Below, in pieces: positions 1 through 8,454 of a stretch of 64,000 bases of DNA; the stretch's first letter is position 1, and each line of letters starts with the position of its first letter. The position numbers and the translations under genes are program-made. The stretch covers positions 52,931 to 116,930 of the forward strand of contig JAKSOF010000006.1 in the NCBI GenBank assembly GCA_024405735.1, given 5' to 3'. This DNA comes from Victivallaceae bacterium (GTDB lineage: Bacteria > Verrucomicrobiota > Lentisphaeria > Victivallales > Victivallaceae). The notes under the pieces were generated by a model. It had not been told where the DNA came from. It worked only from the letters and a program-made list of their open reading frames with translations, and ran no database searches.

Positions 1-774
1 CGCCGCTTCGCCAACCAGTTGCGCCAGACGGTCGACGTTGTAGGAATCCTTGAGTTTCATCAACCCCGCGATCAATGTTTCATCGGCGACGGCATAACCG
101 AGACGCACTCCCGCGAGCGAGAAACTTTTGGAAAACGTCCGCATCACGATCACGTTGGCATATTTCAACGCCAAATCCATACAATTGTCCGGCGCGAAAT
201 CGGCGTAGGCTTCGTCGATGACAACGATGCCGTCGAAACTTGCACAGATTTTCTCGACTGCGGCGCGCGGGAAAAGCGTCCCCGTCGGCGCATTGGGGCG
301 CGTCAGCATCAGAAGATTGCAGTTTTTTACGCGTTCCAAAAGATCGCAGGGCAAGGAAAAAGTCCTTTTTTCAAGCGGCAACTGCACGACTCGGGCACCC
401 TGCATCGCCGCCAGTTCCGCGTAGAGCGAATAACTCGGATAAAGCATCGCCATCGGCAACTTCGGGGATGTGAATGCGCGGAAAATCATCGTCAGAAGAT
501 CGTCCGAGCCGTTGCCGATGATGACGTTGTCGCGGTGTGCGCCGAAACGAGCCGCCACGGCGTCGCGCAGACGGTTCGCCATCGGGTCGGGGTAGCGGCG
601 GAGCGTTTCCGCAGAAAAGCCGCGCAACGCCTGCGCCACTTTCTCCGACGGCGGATAAGGATTTTCATTGGTGTTGAGTTTGATCAGATTTTCCATCACC
701 GGCTGTTCGCCGGGGACATATCCCGCCATCGCGTCGATCTCGGGACGAAAGTAGGATTTTTTCATCGTCGTCAT
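1..774 (-). CDS. hisC: histidinol-phosphate aminotransferase, 3' part missing
   Basis: PLP-dependent aminotransferase of histidine biosynthesis (imidazole acetol-phosphate plus glutamate to histidinol-phosphate). Read on the minus strand the first 258 codons are present; the C-terminus lies beyond the left edge. The N-terminus shows the family's LNTNENPYPPS substrate-loop motif, then YPDP, the GNGSDDLL cofactor-binding stretch, RPNAPTG, the DEAYADF aspartate region and FSKSFSLAGVRLG, whose first Lys is the expected PLP Schiff-base residue. The start ATG at 774 overlaps the stop of mgtC (ATGA), so it is probably translationally coupled. Class I/II aminotransferases are similar to each other, but these motifs fit HisC best. 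Confidence 0.9.
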   Translation of the reverse strand, partial: MTTMKKSYFRPEIDAMAGYVPGEQPVMENLIKLNTNENPYPPSEKVAQALRGFSAETLRRYPDPMANRLRDAVAARFGAHRDNVIIGNGSDDLLTMIFRAFTSPKLPMAMLYPSYSLYAELAAMQGARVVQLPLEKRTFSLPCDLLERVKNCNLLMLTRPNAPTGTLFPRAAVEKICASFDGIVVIDEAYADFAPDNCMDLALKYANVIVMRTFSKSFSLAGVRLGYAVADETLIAGLMKLKDSYNVDRLAQLVGEAA

Positions 775-1448
775 TCCTGATTTTCCAGGTGGAAGTCTCC
801 GGCGGAGCGAAAAATTTCCACGATTTTTCCTTCTTTGACCGCCTGCAGATTGCAACGGATGAAAACCTGAACTTTCAAGACTTGGTCTTCCTCGTTGTGC
901 TGATAGTCCAGCACCCGCACTCCGAGACGGTGCAATTCCGTCAGGATCCCGGCAAGTTCATCCCGGTTTTTCAAACTGCAGGAAATTTTCAGATTCTCGA
1001 CGGTGATCCAACTCCGGGCGCACCGGCGGAGCAACTCCAGTCCGAAAAGCGTCAGCAGTGTCGCCGCGATGCTGACGGCGTACATCCCGCCGCCGACCGC
1101 CATCCCGATCCCCGCCGCCGTCCACAATCCGGCGGCGGTCGTCAACCCGGAAACGAATTTTTTCTGAAAAATGATCATTCCGGCGCCGAGGAAACCGATC
1201 CCGCTGACGATCTGCGCCGCGATCCGGCTCGGATCCAGTTTCACCATCGAATCCGCCCCCGCAAAAACGAAATCGCCGAAGCCGTGCTGGGAAACGATCA
1301 TAATGAGCGCACTGCCCAGCGCGACGAGAAAGTGCGTCCGCAATCCCGCCTCTTTGGCGCGGTAGGAGCGGTCAAAACCGATCACGCCGCCGAGAATGCC
1401 CGCCAGAGCGAGCCGTCCGATCAATTCCAGTAATTTCCAGTCCATCAT
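771..1448 (-). CDS. MgtC/SapB family membrane protein
   Basis: A protein of 225 residues with four to five hydrophobic segments in its first ~150 residues, followed by a soluble ACT-like tail. The opening segment has the family pattern of small residues followed by GFDRSYRAKEAGLRTHFLVA, and IVSGIGFLGAGMI is the highly conserved MgtC loop. Family members are linked to Mg2+ homeostasis and acid or phosphate adaptation; a direct transport role is disputed. I chose ATG 1448 because GGAG sits 6 nt upstream; in-frame upstream starts at 1478 and 1523 lack this. Overlaps hisC by 4 nt. Confidence 0.88.
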   Translation of the reverse strand: MMDWKLLELIGRLALAGILGGVIGFDRSYRAKEAGLRTHFLVALGSALIMIVSQHGFGDFVFAGADSMVKLDPSRIAAQIVSGIGFLGAGMIIFQKKFVSGLTTAAGLWTAAGIGMAVGGGMYAVSIAATLLTLFGLELLRRCARSWITVENLKISCSLKNRDELAGILTELHRLGVRVLDYQHNEEDQVLKVQVFIRCNLQAVKEGKIVEIFRSAGDFHLENQE

Positions 1449-1523
1449 AAAAATCTCCGAAAAGTCCATCTTTTGCATAATATACCGCAATGGCGGAAAT
1501 TTTACAAATCGCGCGCGCACCAC

Positions 1524-1552
1524 TTGCGCGATGCCGTCGGCGAAAGTATATT
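1524..1552 (+). promoter_or_regulatory. promoter of the Nudix gene
   Basis: A weak -35 TTGCGC (1524-1529), a 17 bp spacer and -10 TATATT (1547-1552), about 37 bp before the Nudix ATG. The same TATATT box recurs in front of many genes in this window. Confidence 0.5.
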
Positions 1553-1589
1553 ATAGAAGAGGACTTCAATTTTACGGGAAAATCGTTTT

Positions 1590-2150
1590 ATGAGACCGGA
1601 AATCTGCGGCGAAACACCGCTTGCTTCAGCAAAATTTCTCAAATTGCGGGAGATCTCCTTTTGCGACGACAAGGGAAAAATGCGCAAATGGGAGAGCGCC
1701 GACCGCGTTGCCGATGCAAAAGCGGTGATGATCGTCCCCCATATTTCGCCCGACGATGAATACCTTTTCATCCGCCAGTTCCGCCCGCCGACGGGGAAAA
1801 TGATGATCGAATTCCCCGCCGGACTGGTCGAACCCGGAGAAACGCCGGAAGCAAGTGCGATGCGCGAACTCTACGAGGAAACCGGATACTCCGGGAAATT
1901 GACGGAATTGACGAATTTCGGTTTTTCCTCCCCCGGTATGAGCGGCGAACCGATCGCCGTCGCTTTTGTCGAGATCGACGGAAACGCTTATCGCGACAGC
2001 GTTGTTTCCGCCCATATGGAAGAGTGTGAATCCATTGAAACGTTTCGCGTCAAACGCCGCGACATCAAAGGATTCATCCGCCGTTGCGAAGCGCAAGGCG
2101 ACGGGATCGACACAAAAATCTATTTATTTGCCGCGGCATTGCAAAAGTAG
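1590..2150 (+). CDS. Nudix hydrolase, ADP-ribose pyrophosphatase type
   Basis: Predicted to hydrolyse ADP-ribose or a related nucleoside-diphosphate-X in the cytoplasm. The complete Nudix signature GX5EX7REUXEEXGU is present at residues 78-100, with the metal-binding REX2EE as RELYEE. The upstream IRQFRPP stretch and the PAG before the box are typical of the ADPRase (NudF-like) subfamily. The length of 186 residues is usual. It starts 38 nt after a TATATT promoter and runs divergently from mgtC. Exact substrate cannot be read from sequence. Confidence 0.9.
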   Translation: MRPEICGETPLASAKFLKLREISFCDDKGKMRKWESADRVADAKAVMIVPHISPDDEYLFIRQFRPPTGKMMIEFPAGLVEPGETPEASAMRELYEETGYSGKLTELTNFGFSSPGMSGEPIAVAFVEIDGNAYRDSVVSAHMEECESIETFRVKRRDIKGFIRRCEAQGDGIDTKIYLFAAALQK

Positions 2151-2162
2151 ATGTTTTTTCAT

Positions 2163-2191
2163 TTGAAAAAAAGCACTTCCCGCGTTATATT
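2163..2191 (+). promoter_or_regulatory. promoter of the TPR lipoprotein/dnaG/metH run
   Basis: TTGAAA (2163-2168), exactly 17 bp, then TATATT (2186-2191), 50 bp upstream of the lipoprotein ATG. From here to 8349 all genes are on one strand with overlapping or near-overlapping ends, so this is likely the main promoter of a six-gene operon. Confidence 0.6.
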
Positions 2192-2240
2192 TTCCTGTGA
2201 TTTCAAAAAACCTTTCAAATACGAATTGAGGATCCGTCCG

Positions 2241-2975
2241 ATGAAACATTTTTTATGCGCATTGCTTGGCGTTTCCCTGCTCTCTCTGATTGCGGGTTGC
2301 GGCAATAACAGTCCATTTAAGGCGGCGGAAAAAGCCGCCGATGCCGGCAACTGGAAAATGGCGATGGCGAGTGCCGAGCAGGCGGTCAAAAATCATCCGC
2401 AGGACGTCAAGGGGCTGTTGCTCCTCGCCGTCGCCGCCGACAAGTGCAATCAGCGCGAGATCGCGCTCCATGCCGCCTTGCGTGCCGTGAAACTCAATGA
2501 AAAGGATTTCACCGCGCAATATACGCTCGGCAGACTGTGCGTCGCCAACGAAGCCGACCGCGCCGAAGGATTGAAGCATCTCATCGCCGCGCACGAATTG
2601 AATCCCAACGCCGTGGAACCGCTGATCTTGATCTGCAATACGATGCAGAAAATGAATCATCAGCAAGCGGCAAGTTTTCTGTTGAAACTTCAGAATTTCG
2701 AGGGCTACAACGCCAATGCGGATCTCTGCAACAACCTCGCGATCGCCTATATGAAAAAAGGACAGACCGCCGGAGCGAAATTCATCTTTATGAAAGCGTA
2801 CAACCTCGACCCCAACAATCCCGACATCCTGCTCAATATGGCGCGCTTTTTTGAAACGACCAAATGGTGGCGGCTTTCCGGCAATTACTACCGTTTTTTC
2901 CTGCAAAAAGCGGCGAACCGTCCGGAATACCGCGACGAAGTTTCGGCAGTCCAACAGCGCCTCAACCGGAAATGA
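2241..2975 (+). CDS. TPR-repeat lipoprotein
   Basis: A predicted lipoprotein of 244 residues: a hydrophobic signal peptide ends in the lipobox IAGC, so the mature protein should be lipid-anchored by LspA (encoded at 43851). The rest is a run of tetratricopeptide helices (for example repeats beginning around residues 35, 70, 105 and 170), a protein-interaction scaffold. The start 2241 has GAGGAT upstream and gives a clean signal peptide; the frame is open 90 nt further upstream but without a good site. It comes just before dnaG. Specific role unknown. Confidence 0.82.
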   Translation: MKHFLCALLGVSLLSLIAGCGNNSPFKAAEKAADAGNWKMAMASAEQAVKNHPQDVKGLLLLAVAADKCNQREIALHAALRAVKLNEKDFTAQYTLGRLCVANEADRAEGLKHLIAAHELNPNAVEPLILICNTMQKMNHQQAASFLLKLQNFEGYNANADLCNNLAIAYMKKGQTAGAKFIFMKAYNLDPNNPDILLNMARFFETTKWWRLSGNYYRFFLQKAANRPEYRDEVSAVQQRLNRK

Positions 2976-2985
2976 GCCTCTGGCT

Positions 2986-4782
2986 ATGCCCGGAATCCCC
3001 GATGAGGTTATCGAAGAGATCCGTTCGCGGAGCAATATCGCCGATGTGATCGGCGGTTTTGTCCAACTGCGCAAGGCGGGCAACAACGCGTTCAAGGGGC
3101 TCTGTCCATTTCATCAGGAAAAGACCCCCTCCTTTTTTGTCGACGGCGCGCGGCAAAGTTACCATTGTTTCGGGTGCGGCAAGGGGGGCGACGTTTTCCG
3201 CTTCTTTATGGACAAGGACAATCTCACTTTTGTCGATGCCGTCAAAATGCTCGCCAACCGAGCCGGCGTCGTCATCCCGGAAAACGTTTCCGGCGATCCC
3301 GCCAAAAGCCGGAAAAAAGCCGACGAGCGCGAAAGAGTCTACCAGATCCACGCGGAACTTGCATCGCTCTTTCAGAAAATTTTGCGCGACAATCCGCAGG
3401 GCCCCGTCGCCCGCTATCTCAAGGGACGCGGACTGCCGCCTGAAATCATCGAAAAATTCAAGATCGGCGCCGCTCCGGCGGGATGGACGACGGGAGTCGA
3501 TTATCTGCGCGGTCTGGGGTTCCGCGACGATGAAATGGTGACGGCGGGCGTCGCTTTGCGCGGTCAGCGCGACGCGTCGCGCATTTTCGACCTTTTTCAC
3601 GACCGGCTCGCCTTTACGATCGAAAACGAGATCGCCCGTCCCGTGGGTTTCAGCGCACGTTCGCTCGAAGCAAAACCTGCCGACGGCCGCAAATATGTCA
3701 ATTCTCCGGAAACGCCGATTTTTAAGAAAAGCCGGTTGCTCTACGCATTGTCGCAGGCGCGTCAGTCGATCGGCAAAATGAATATGGCGATCCTCTGTGA
3801 AGGACAGATGGATGCGATCGCCTTTCACCGCGCCGGATTTTCCTGCGCCGTCGCGCCGCTCGGATCGGCTTTCACGCCGGAGCAAGCGCAGATCCTCAAA
3901 CGCTATACCAATCACATCATCCTCGCCTTTGACGCCGATCAGGCGGGACAAAAGGCGTTTCTCCACGCCGCCGAAATTCTGCTGCCGCTCTCGATGGAAC
4001 TTAAAGTAATGCGTATCCCGGGCGGCAAGGACCCCGATGAACTTTATCAAAATGGCGGCGCCGAAGCGGTCGCCAGTGCGGTCAAATCTTCGCGTTCATG
4101 GCTGGAGATCCTCGTTGACGTGCTTAAAAGCCGTTATGATTTCACGACCCCCGTCGGGCGCGGCGAAGCCGCCGGTGTCGTCGCCGGATACCTCGAAAAA
4201 GTCCCCGATCAGGTCGAGTTGGAAGTCTACGTCGCCGACAGCGCAAAACTCCTTCAGGTCAGCGAAAGTGCGATCTACTCCAAACTCTCGGCGCGGCACG
4301 CTCAAAACCGCCGCCGCGAAGAATTCCGCAATCCCGCTCCGAAACCGGAAACGGCGCCGGCGCGACGCCGTTACAACGCGGCGATGCTGACGTTACTGGA
4401 AGTCGCCATTTCTTCCGCCGCCGCCGCCCGCAAAATCGCGGAACTCCTTCCCGGCGATGAACTTCCGGATAACGACCCCGTTGCCGAAGCGATCAATTTC
4501 GCCATCGGCGCCGCCCTCAACGGCGAGGAGGATGGCGGCATTGCCCGGATCCGCGAACTTCTGATCGAAAATCCGGTACCGGAAATCAGCCGCATCCTCG
4601 TCGAACACACGGTTTATCAAAATGCCGTCAAAGCGGCGCAGGACGCCGTCAACGATTACCGCCGTACCCGCCGCGAAGAAAAACGCAAAGATTTGACGGC
4701 AAAACTCGCGGTGACGCGGGACCCCGCCGAAGTGACCGCGTTATTGCAGGAAATCCAAAACCTTTCCCGGAGGTCATTATGA
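2986..4782 (+). CDS. dnaG: DNA primase
   Basis: Synthesises RNA primers at the replication fork. The N-terminal CHC2 zinc-binding domain shows C40, H43, C61 and C64 (CPFH and CFGC). A catalytic core follows, with the TOPRIM acidic motifs EGQMDA near residue 270 and FDADQAG near residue 315. The C-terminal ~150 residues are helical and presumably bind the DnaB helicase, though they are poorly conserved. The length of 598 residues is typical. The ATG at 2986 gives the standard MPGIPDEVIEEIR opening. It starts 10 nt after the TPR gene and overlaps the next gene by ATGA. Confidence 0.95.
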   Translation: MPGIPDEVIEEIRSRSNIADVIGGFVQLRKAGNNAFKGLCPFHQEKTPSFFVDGARQSYHCFGCGKGGDVFRFFMDKDNLTFVDAVKMLANRAGVVIPENVSGDPAKSRKKADERERVYQIHAELASLFQKILRDNPQGPVARYLKGRGLPPEIIEKFKIGAAPAGWTTGVDYLRGLGFRDDEMVTAGVALRGQRDASRIFDLFHDRLAFTIENEIARPVGFSARSLEAKPADGRKYVNSPETPIFKKSRLLYALSQARQSIGKMNMAILCEGQMDAIAFHRAGFSCAVAPLGSAFTPEQAQILKRYTNHIILAFDADQAGQKAFLHAAEILLPLSMELKVMRIPGGKDPDELYQNGGAEAVASAVKSSRSWLEILVDVLKSRYDFTTPVGRGEAAGVVAGYLEKVPDQVELEVYVADSAKLLQVSESAIYSKLSARHAQNRRREEFRNPAPKPETAPARRRYNAAMLTLLEVAISSAAAARKIAELLPGDELPDNDPVAEAINFAIGAALNGEEDGGIARIRELLIENPVPEISRILVEHTVYQNAVKAAQDAVNDYRRTRREEKRKDLTAKLAVTRDPAEVTALLQEIQNLSRRSL

Positions 4783-5309
4783 AATATCTTTTTTTGGCAT
4801 TCTGCGCTTTTTTGCTTGCCGGATGCGTCAGTGAAAGCGTCCAGGCAAAACAGCGCGCGGGCTTGACCATGCTTCAAAAGGCGGCGAAAATCAAACGTCA
4901 CGATCTCAAACTGTCGTTAGTCGGCAAGCGCGAGAAACTTTGCGGCAAAGAGGAAAAGTTGACATTCAAACTGCAAAACAACGGCACCGATTCAATCACG
5001 CTCATCGACTGGCGACTTGATGCCGCAAGCAATCTGCGCGTCGAGTGTCAGGTGTGGTTTCCCGGTACCGATCAGCCCGATGAAAATGCGTGGCTCACCA
5101 TCAATGAACCGCCGGAAGGCAGTGCCCGCCGTTATCCTCTGACGCTTGATCCGCAGAATCTCATCACGATCGACGTGCCGCTGGAATTCGTTCAGCGGCT
5201 TCGGATCTCACAAGGCGCGGAACGGCGTTATTTCGTGCGGGCGACGGTGGAACTGGACTCCGTTTCCGTGCGTTCCGATGTCGCGGCGTTTACCGTACGC
5301 AATCCGTAG
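4779..5309 (+). CDS. lipoprotein of unknown function
   Basis: A predicted lipoprotein of 176 residues, with signal peptide ending in the lipobox LAGC (Cys16). The mature part looks like a single beta-sandwich: alternating hydrophobic strands such as LTFKLQNNGTDSITLIDW. No family was recognised with certainty; the fold resembles small extracytoplasmic beta domains that bind partner proteins. The ATG overlaps the dnaG stop by 4 nt, so it is translated with dnaG, which looks like operon packing rather than a functional link. No DNA-related motif is visible. Confidence 0.75.
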   Translation: MKYLFLAFCAFLLAGCVSESVQAKQRAGLTMLQKAAKIKRHDLKLSLVGKREKLCGKEEKLTFKLQNNGTDSITLIDWRLDAASNLRVECQVWFPGTDQPDENAWLTINEPPEGSARRYPLTLDPQNLITIDVPLEFVQRLRISQGAERRYFVRATVELDSVSVRSDVAAFTVRNP

Positions 5310-5317
5310 AGGGGACG

Positions 5318-5950
5318 ATGGCAGAACGCATTTCGGATTTTCCGCAAATCAGTTTCCCGGTACCGGAAAAGGAAATTTTTTTCCGGCTCGGCGGACACGC
5401 CGGCAAAAAAGGGATGTCGGAATCTTTTTCCGAAGAATATAAATCATTGATACACAAGGCTTTTACGCTTTGCACTCCCTGCGGCCGCACCCGTGTGCTC
5501 GACATCGTGGAGATTCTGCCGCAGGGCGTCCTGTTAAGCGGCGGGGAATTATTGATCGGCAGTCAGTTTGCCGCCACGCTCGCCGGGTGCCGCAAACTCT
5601 GGTGCGCGGCGGCGACCGTCGGCAAAAAACTGGTCGAGGCGCGCGACGCGCAGACTTCCGTCAGCGCCAAAAGCATTTACGACGCCGTCGGCAGCGAATG
5701 CGCGGAAAAAACAATCCGCTTTCTTCACGAAAAAGCCGTCCGCGACCATTTCCGGCGCGGCGAACTCGTTTCGCTGAAACGCTATTCCCCCGGATATGGC
5801 GATATGCCTATCGAAACACAGAAAATGTTTTTTAACTTTTTGAAATTGAATGATTTAGGATTATCGTTAACGGAAGAAAATTTCATCGTTCCGGAAAAAA
5901 CCGTAACGGCGTGGGCGGGGATCACCGTTTTAGGAGAAAATCTGCAATGA
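5318..5950 (+). CDS. stand-alone methionine synthase reactivation domain protein
   Basis: A protein of 210 residues corresponding to the C-terminal AdoMet-binding activation domain of MetH. The diagnostic SAM-binding motif RYSPGYGDMP is present near residue 152. Its role would be reductive methylation of cob(II)alamin that forms when MetH is oxidised, restoring methylcobalamin. It sits directly before a metH that lacks this domain and overlaps its start by 4 nt (ATGA), so the two gene products form one functional enzyme. The arrangement resembles the split methionine synthase of Thermotoga (TM0268/TM0269). The reductant partner is not encoded nearby. Confidence 0.85.
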   Translation: MAERISDFPQISFPVPEKEIFFRLGGHAGKKGMSESFSEEYKSLIHKAFTLCTPCGRTRVLDIVEILPQGVLLSGGELLIGSQFAATLAGCRKLWCAAATVGKKLVEARDAQTSVSAKSIYDAVGSECAEKTIRFLHEKAVRDHFRRGELVSLKRYSPGYGDMPIETQKMFFNFLKLNDLGLSLTEENFIVPEKTVTAWAGITVLGENLQ

Positions 5951-8349
5951 CGAGAAACGACTTTAGAAATTTCGCCTTTTCCGGCGTCCTGCTTGACGGC
6001 GCTTTCGGCACGGAACTGGCAAAACGCGGGATGCCGGAAGGGGTTTCCCCCGAACTTTGGGCATTGGAAAATTTCGACGCGACGGCGGAAATCCTGCGCG
6101 CCTACCGCGCGGCGGGAAGCCAACTGCTTTACGCCCCGACCTTTGGCGGCAACCGGATCAAACTCGCCAATTTCCATTTGGAGGATCGCGTCGCGGAAAT
6201 CAATCGCGAACTGGTACGGTGCGCCAAGGAAACGATCCCCGACGCGCTGATTTTCGGCGACGTTTCCTCGACCGGAAACTTCATCGACCCTTACGGCAAA
6301 CTGGATTTCAATGAAGCCGTCGCCATTTTCCGCGAGGAGATCGCCGCACTCGTTTCAGGCGGCGCCGACGGCATCGTCATCGAAACGATGATGGATCTGC
6401 AGGAGGCGCGCGCCGCATTGATCGCGCTCCGCGAGGAAGCGCCCGATCTTCCCGGGATCGTCACGATGACCTTTGAAAGTTCGATGAAAAGCCTCACCGG
6501 AGTCGATCCCGTCTGCGCACTCGTCACCTTGCAATCGCTGGGCGCGGACGCTTTCGGCTGCAACTGCTCGACGGGACCGCAGGATATGGTGAAAGTGCTG
6601 ACGAAATTGAAACCGTATGCGCAGATCCCGCTTGTCGCCAAACCCAACGCGGGCGTCCCGACGTTGCGCGACGATCAAACCTTTTTCCCGATGGACGCCG
6701 CAGAATTTGCTTCGTATGCGACCGCGCTTGTCGAAGCGGGCGCCGCCTTGCTCGGCGGCTGTTGCGGCACGACGCCGGAGCATATTCGGTCACTCGGCAA
6801 CGAAATGAAAAAAACGACCGTTTTTTTCCGTAATTTGCATCCGCTTCGCGGCGTCGTCGCCTCGCCGTCGCAATTCTGCCGTCTTGCCCCGGATGAACCT
6901 TTTGCCGTCATCGGCGAACGCATCAATCCGACCGGAAAAAAGGCGTTGCAGGCGCAGTTGCGCGAGGGAAAAACCGAAATGGTTTTCGATTTCGCGCTCC
7001 AGCAGACGCAGGCGGGCGCGGCGATCCTCGACGTCAATATGGGACTTGCCGGGATCGACGAAAAAACGATGATGACACAATCGCTCCGGCAAGTCGTCAA
7101 AGCGTCGCCGCTGCCCGTTTCCATCGACTCGACCGACCCCGAAACCGTCGAAGCCGCCCTCCGGCTCTACCCCGGCAGAGCGTTGCTCAATTCCATCTCG
7201 GCGGAAAAAAGCCGCCTGGAAAAAATCCTGCCCGTCGCGGCGAAATACGGCGCGATGCTGATTTTACTGCCGCTCACCGACGAGGGGATCCCGGCTGCGC
7301 TTGACGAACGCATTTCGGTCGTCGAAAAACTGCTCGGCGAAGTCCGAAAATACGGTTATACGCCGCAGGATATCGTACTGGACGCCCTCATTATGACGAT
7401 CTCCGCCAATCCGGAAGCGGCGGCACTTTCGCTCGGTTTGATCGCGTGGGCAAAAGAGCACAAAATCAATACCGTATGCGGTTTGTCCAACGTGAGTTTC
7501 GGTTTGCCGGAGCGGCAACTGGTCAACCGCACCTTTCTCGCGATGGCGATCGGGTGCGGACTCAATGCCGCGATCGCCAACGTGCTTTTTTCCGAAACGG
7601 TCGATCTTATCTATGCCGCCAATGCGTTGACAGGTCGCGACTTACACCAAAAGCAATTCCTTGCGCGCTTCGCCGGACGCGACAATGTCGCCGCCATTTC
7701 CCAAGCCGGAAATCTTTCCGCAAAGGAAAAAGTCCGCCGCGCCATTCTCGACGGCAACACCGACGGCATTCTCCCCGCGCTCGAAACCGCCCTCGCGGAA
7801 AATACGCCTGCGGCGGAATTGCTCAACGGGATCCTCATCCCCGCGATCAACGAAGTCGGCGCAAAGTATGAAAAACAGGAATACTTTTTGCCGCAACTTA
7901 TCGCAAGCGCCGAAGCCATGCAAAAAGGCGCGGCTTTCCTTGAACCGAAACTTGCCGTGCAATGCGAAAAAAATCCCAAAGCGCGCATCGTTTTCGCCAC
8001 GGTCAAAGGCGACATCCACGACATCGGCAAAAACATCGTCATCGTAATGCTGAAAAATTACGGTTTCGACGTGATCGACCTCGGCAAGGACGTGCCGCCC
8101 GAAGTCATTCTCGATACGGCAGTCCGGGAAAACATCGAGATCATCGCGCTCTCGGCTCTGATGACGACGACGATGAAATCCATGCGTCAAACCATTGCTC
8201 TCGCCCGTCAGCGCGGCTTGGATCATCTCAAGTTTTTAGTGGGCGGCGCCGTCGTCGATCAACTTTTCGCCGACGAGATCGGCGCATATTACACGGCAGA
8301 CCCGATGGCGACCGTCCGCGCCGCACAGAAATTACTGAAAGTAAATTAA
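5947..8349 (+). CDS. metH: cobalamin-dependent methionine synthase, core without reactivation domain
   Basis: Transfers the methyl group of 5-methyl-THF to homocysteine through bound cobalamin. Domain order over 800 residues: Hcy-binding domain (zinc Cys pair in GGCCGTTPEH near residue 271), pterin-binding TIM barrel (about 310-590, with GERINPTGKK), a helical B12 cap (about 610-690) and the Rossmann B12 domain with the cobalt-ligand motif DxHxxG as DIHDIG near residue 690. E. coli MetH is about 1227 residues; the missing C-terminal activation domain is supplied by the preceding gene. ATG 5947 overlaps that gene's stop. A terminator follows at 8402. Confidence 0.94.
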   Translation: MTRNDFRNFAFSGVLLDGAFGTELAKRGMPEGVSPELWALENFDATAEILRAYRAAGSQLLYAPTFGGNRIKLANFHLEDRVAEINRELVRCAKETIPDALIFGDVSSTGNFIDPYGKLDFNEAVAIFREEIAALVSGGADGIVIETMMDLQEARAALIALREEAPDLPGIVTMTFESSMKSLTGVDPVCALVTLQSLGADAFGCNCSTGPQDMVKVLTKLKPYAQIPLVAKPNAGVPTLRDDQTFFPMDAAEFASYATALVEAGAALLGGCCGTTPEHIRSLGNEMKKTTVFFRNLHPLRGVVASPSQFCRLAPDEPFAVIGERINPTGKKALQAQLREGKTEMVFDFALQQTQAGAAILDVNMGLAGIDEKTMMTQSLRQVVKASPLPVSIDSTDPETVEAALRLYPGRALLNSISAEKSRLEKILPVAAKYGAMLILLPLTDEGIPAALDERISVVEKLLGEVRKYGYTPQDIVLDALIMTISANPEAAALSLGLIAWAKEHKINTVCGLSNVSFGLPERQLVNRTFLAMAIGCGLNAAIANVLFSETVDLIYAANALTGRDLHQKQFLARFAGRDNVAAISQAGNLSAKEKVRRAILDGNTDGILPALETALAENTPAAELLNGILIPAINEVGAKYEKQEYFLPQLIASAEAMQKGAAFLEPKLAVQCEKNPKARIVFATVKGDIHDIGKNIVIVMLKNYGFDVIDLGKDVPPEVILDTAVRENIEIIALSALMTTTMKSMRQTIALARQRGLDHLKFLVGGAVVDQLFADEIGAYYTADPMATVRAAQKLLKVN

Positions 8350-8350
8350 C

Positions 8351-8397
8351 GCAATGGGCGCACGAGGGGCGAAATCAGCCCCTCGCGCGCCCATTGC
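8351..8397. repeat. REP-like palindrome (GCAATGGG family)
   Basis: A near-perfect 47 bp inverted repeat: GCAATGGGCGC pairs with GCGCCCATTGC, enclosing an inner stem CGAGGGGC/GCCCCTCG around a GAAATCA loop. The same boundary and inner hairpin occur at one end of the ~275 bp repeats at 17035, 18143 (inverted) and 45834, and as a fragment at about 25660. Here only the terminal hairpin is present. Confidence 0.8.
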
Positions 8398-8401
8398 ATA
8401 A

Positions 8402-8438
8402 AAAAAGGGACTGTCGCTTTACTGCAACAGTCCTTTTT
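8402..8438. terminator. bidirectional terminator between metH and pckG
   Basis: Stem GGACTGT/ACAGTCC with A-run on the left and T-run on the right, between two convergent genes; it can serve both strands. Confidence 0.8.
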
Positions 8439-8454
8439 GATGTGATCGGGAAAC

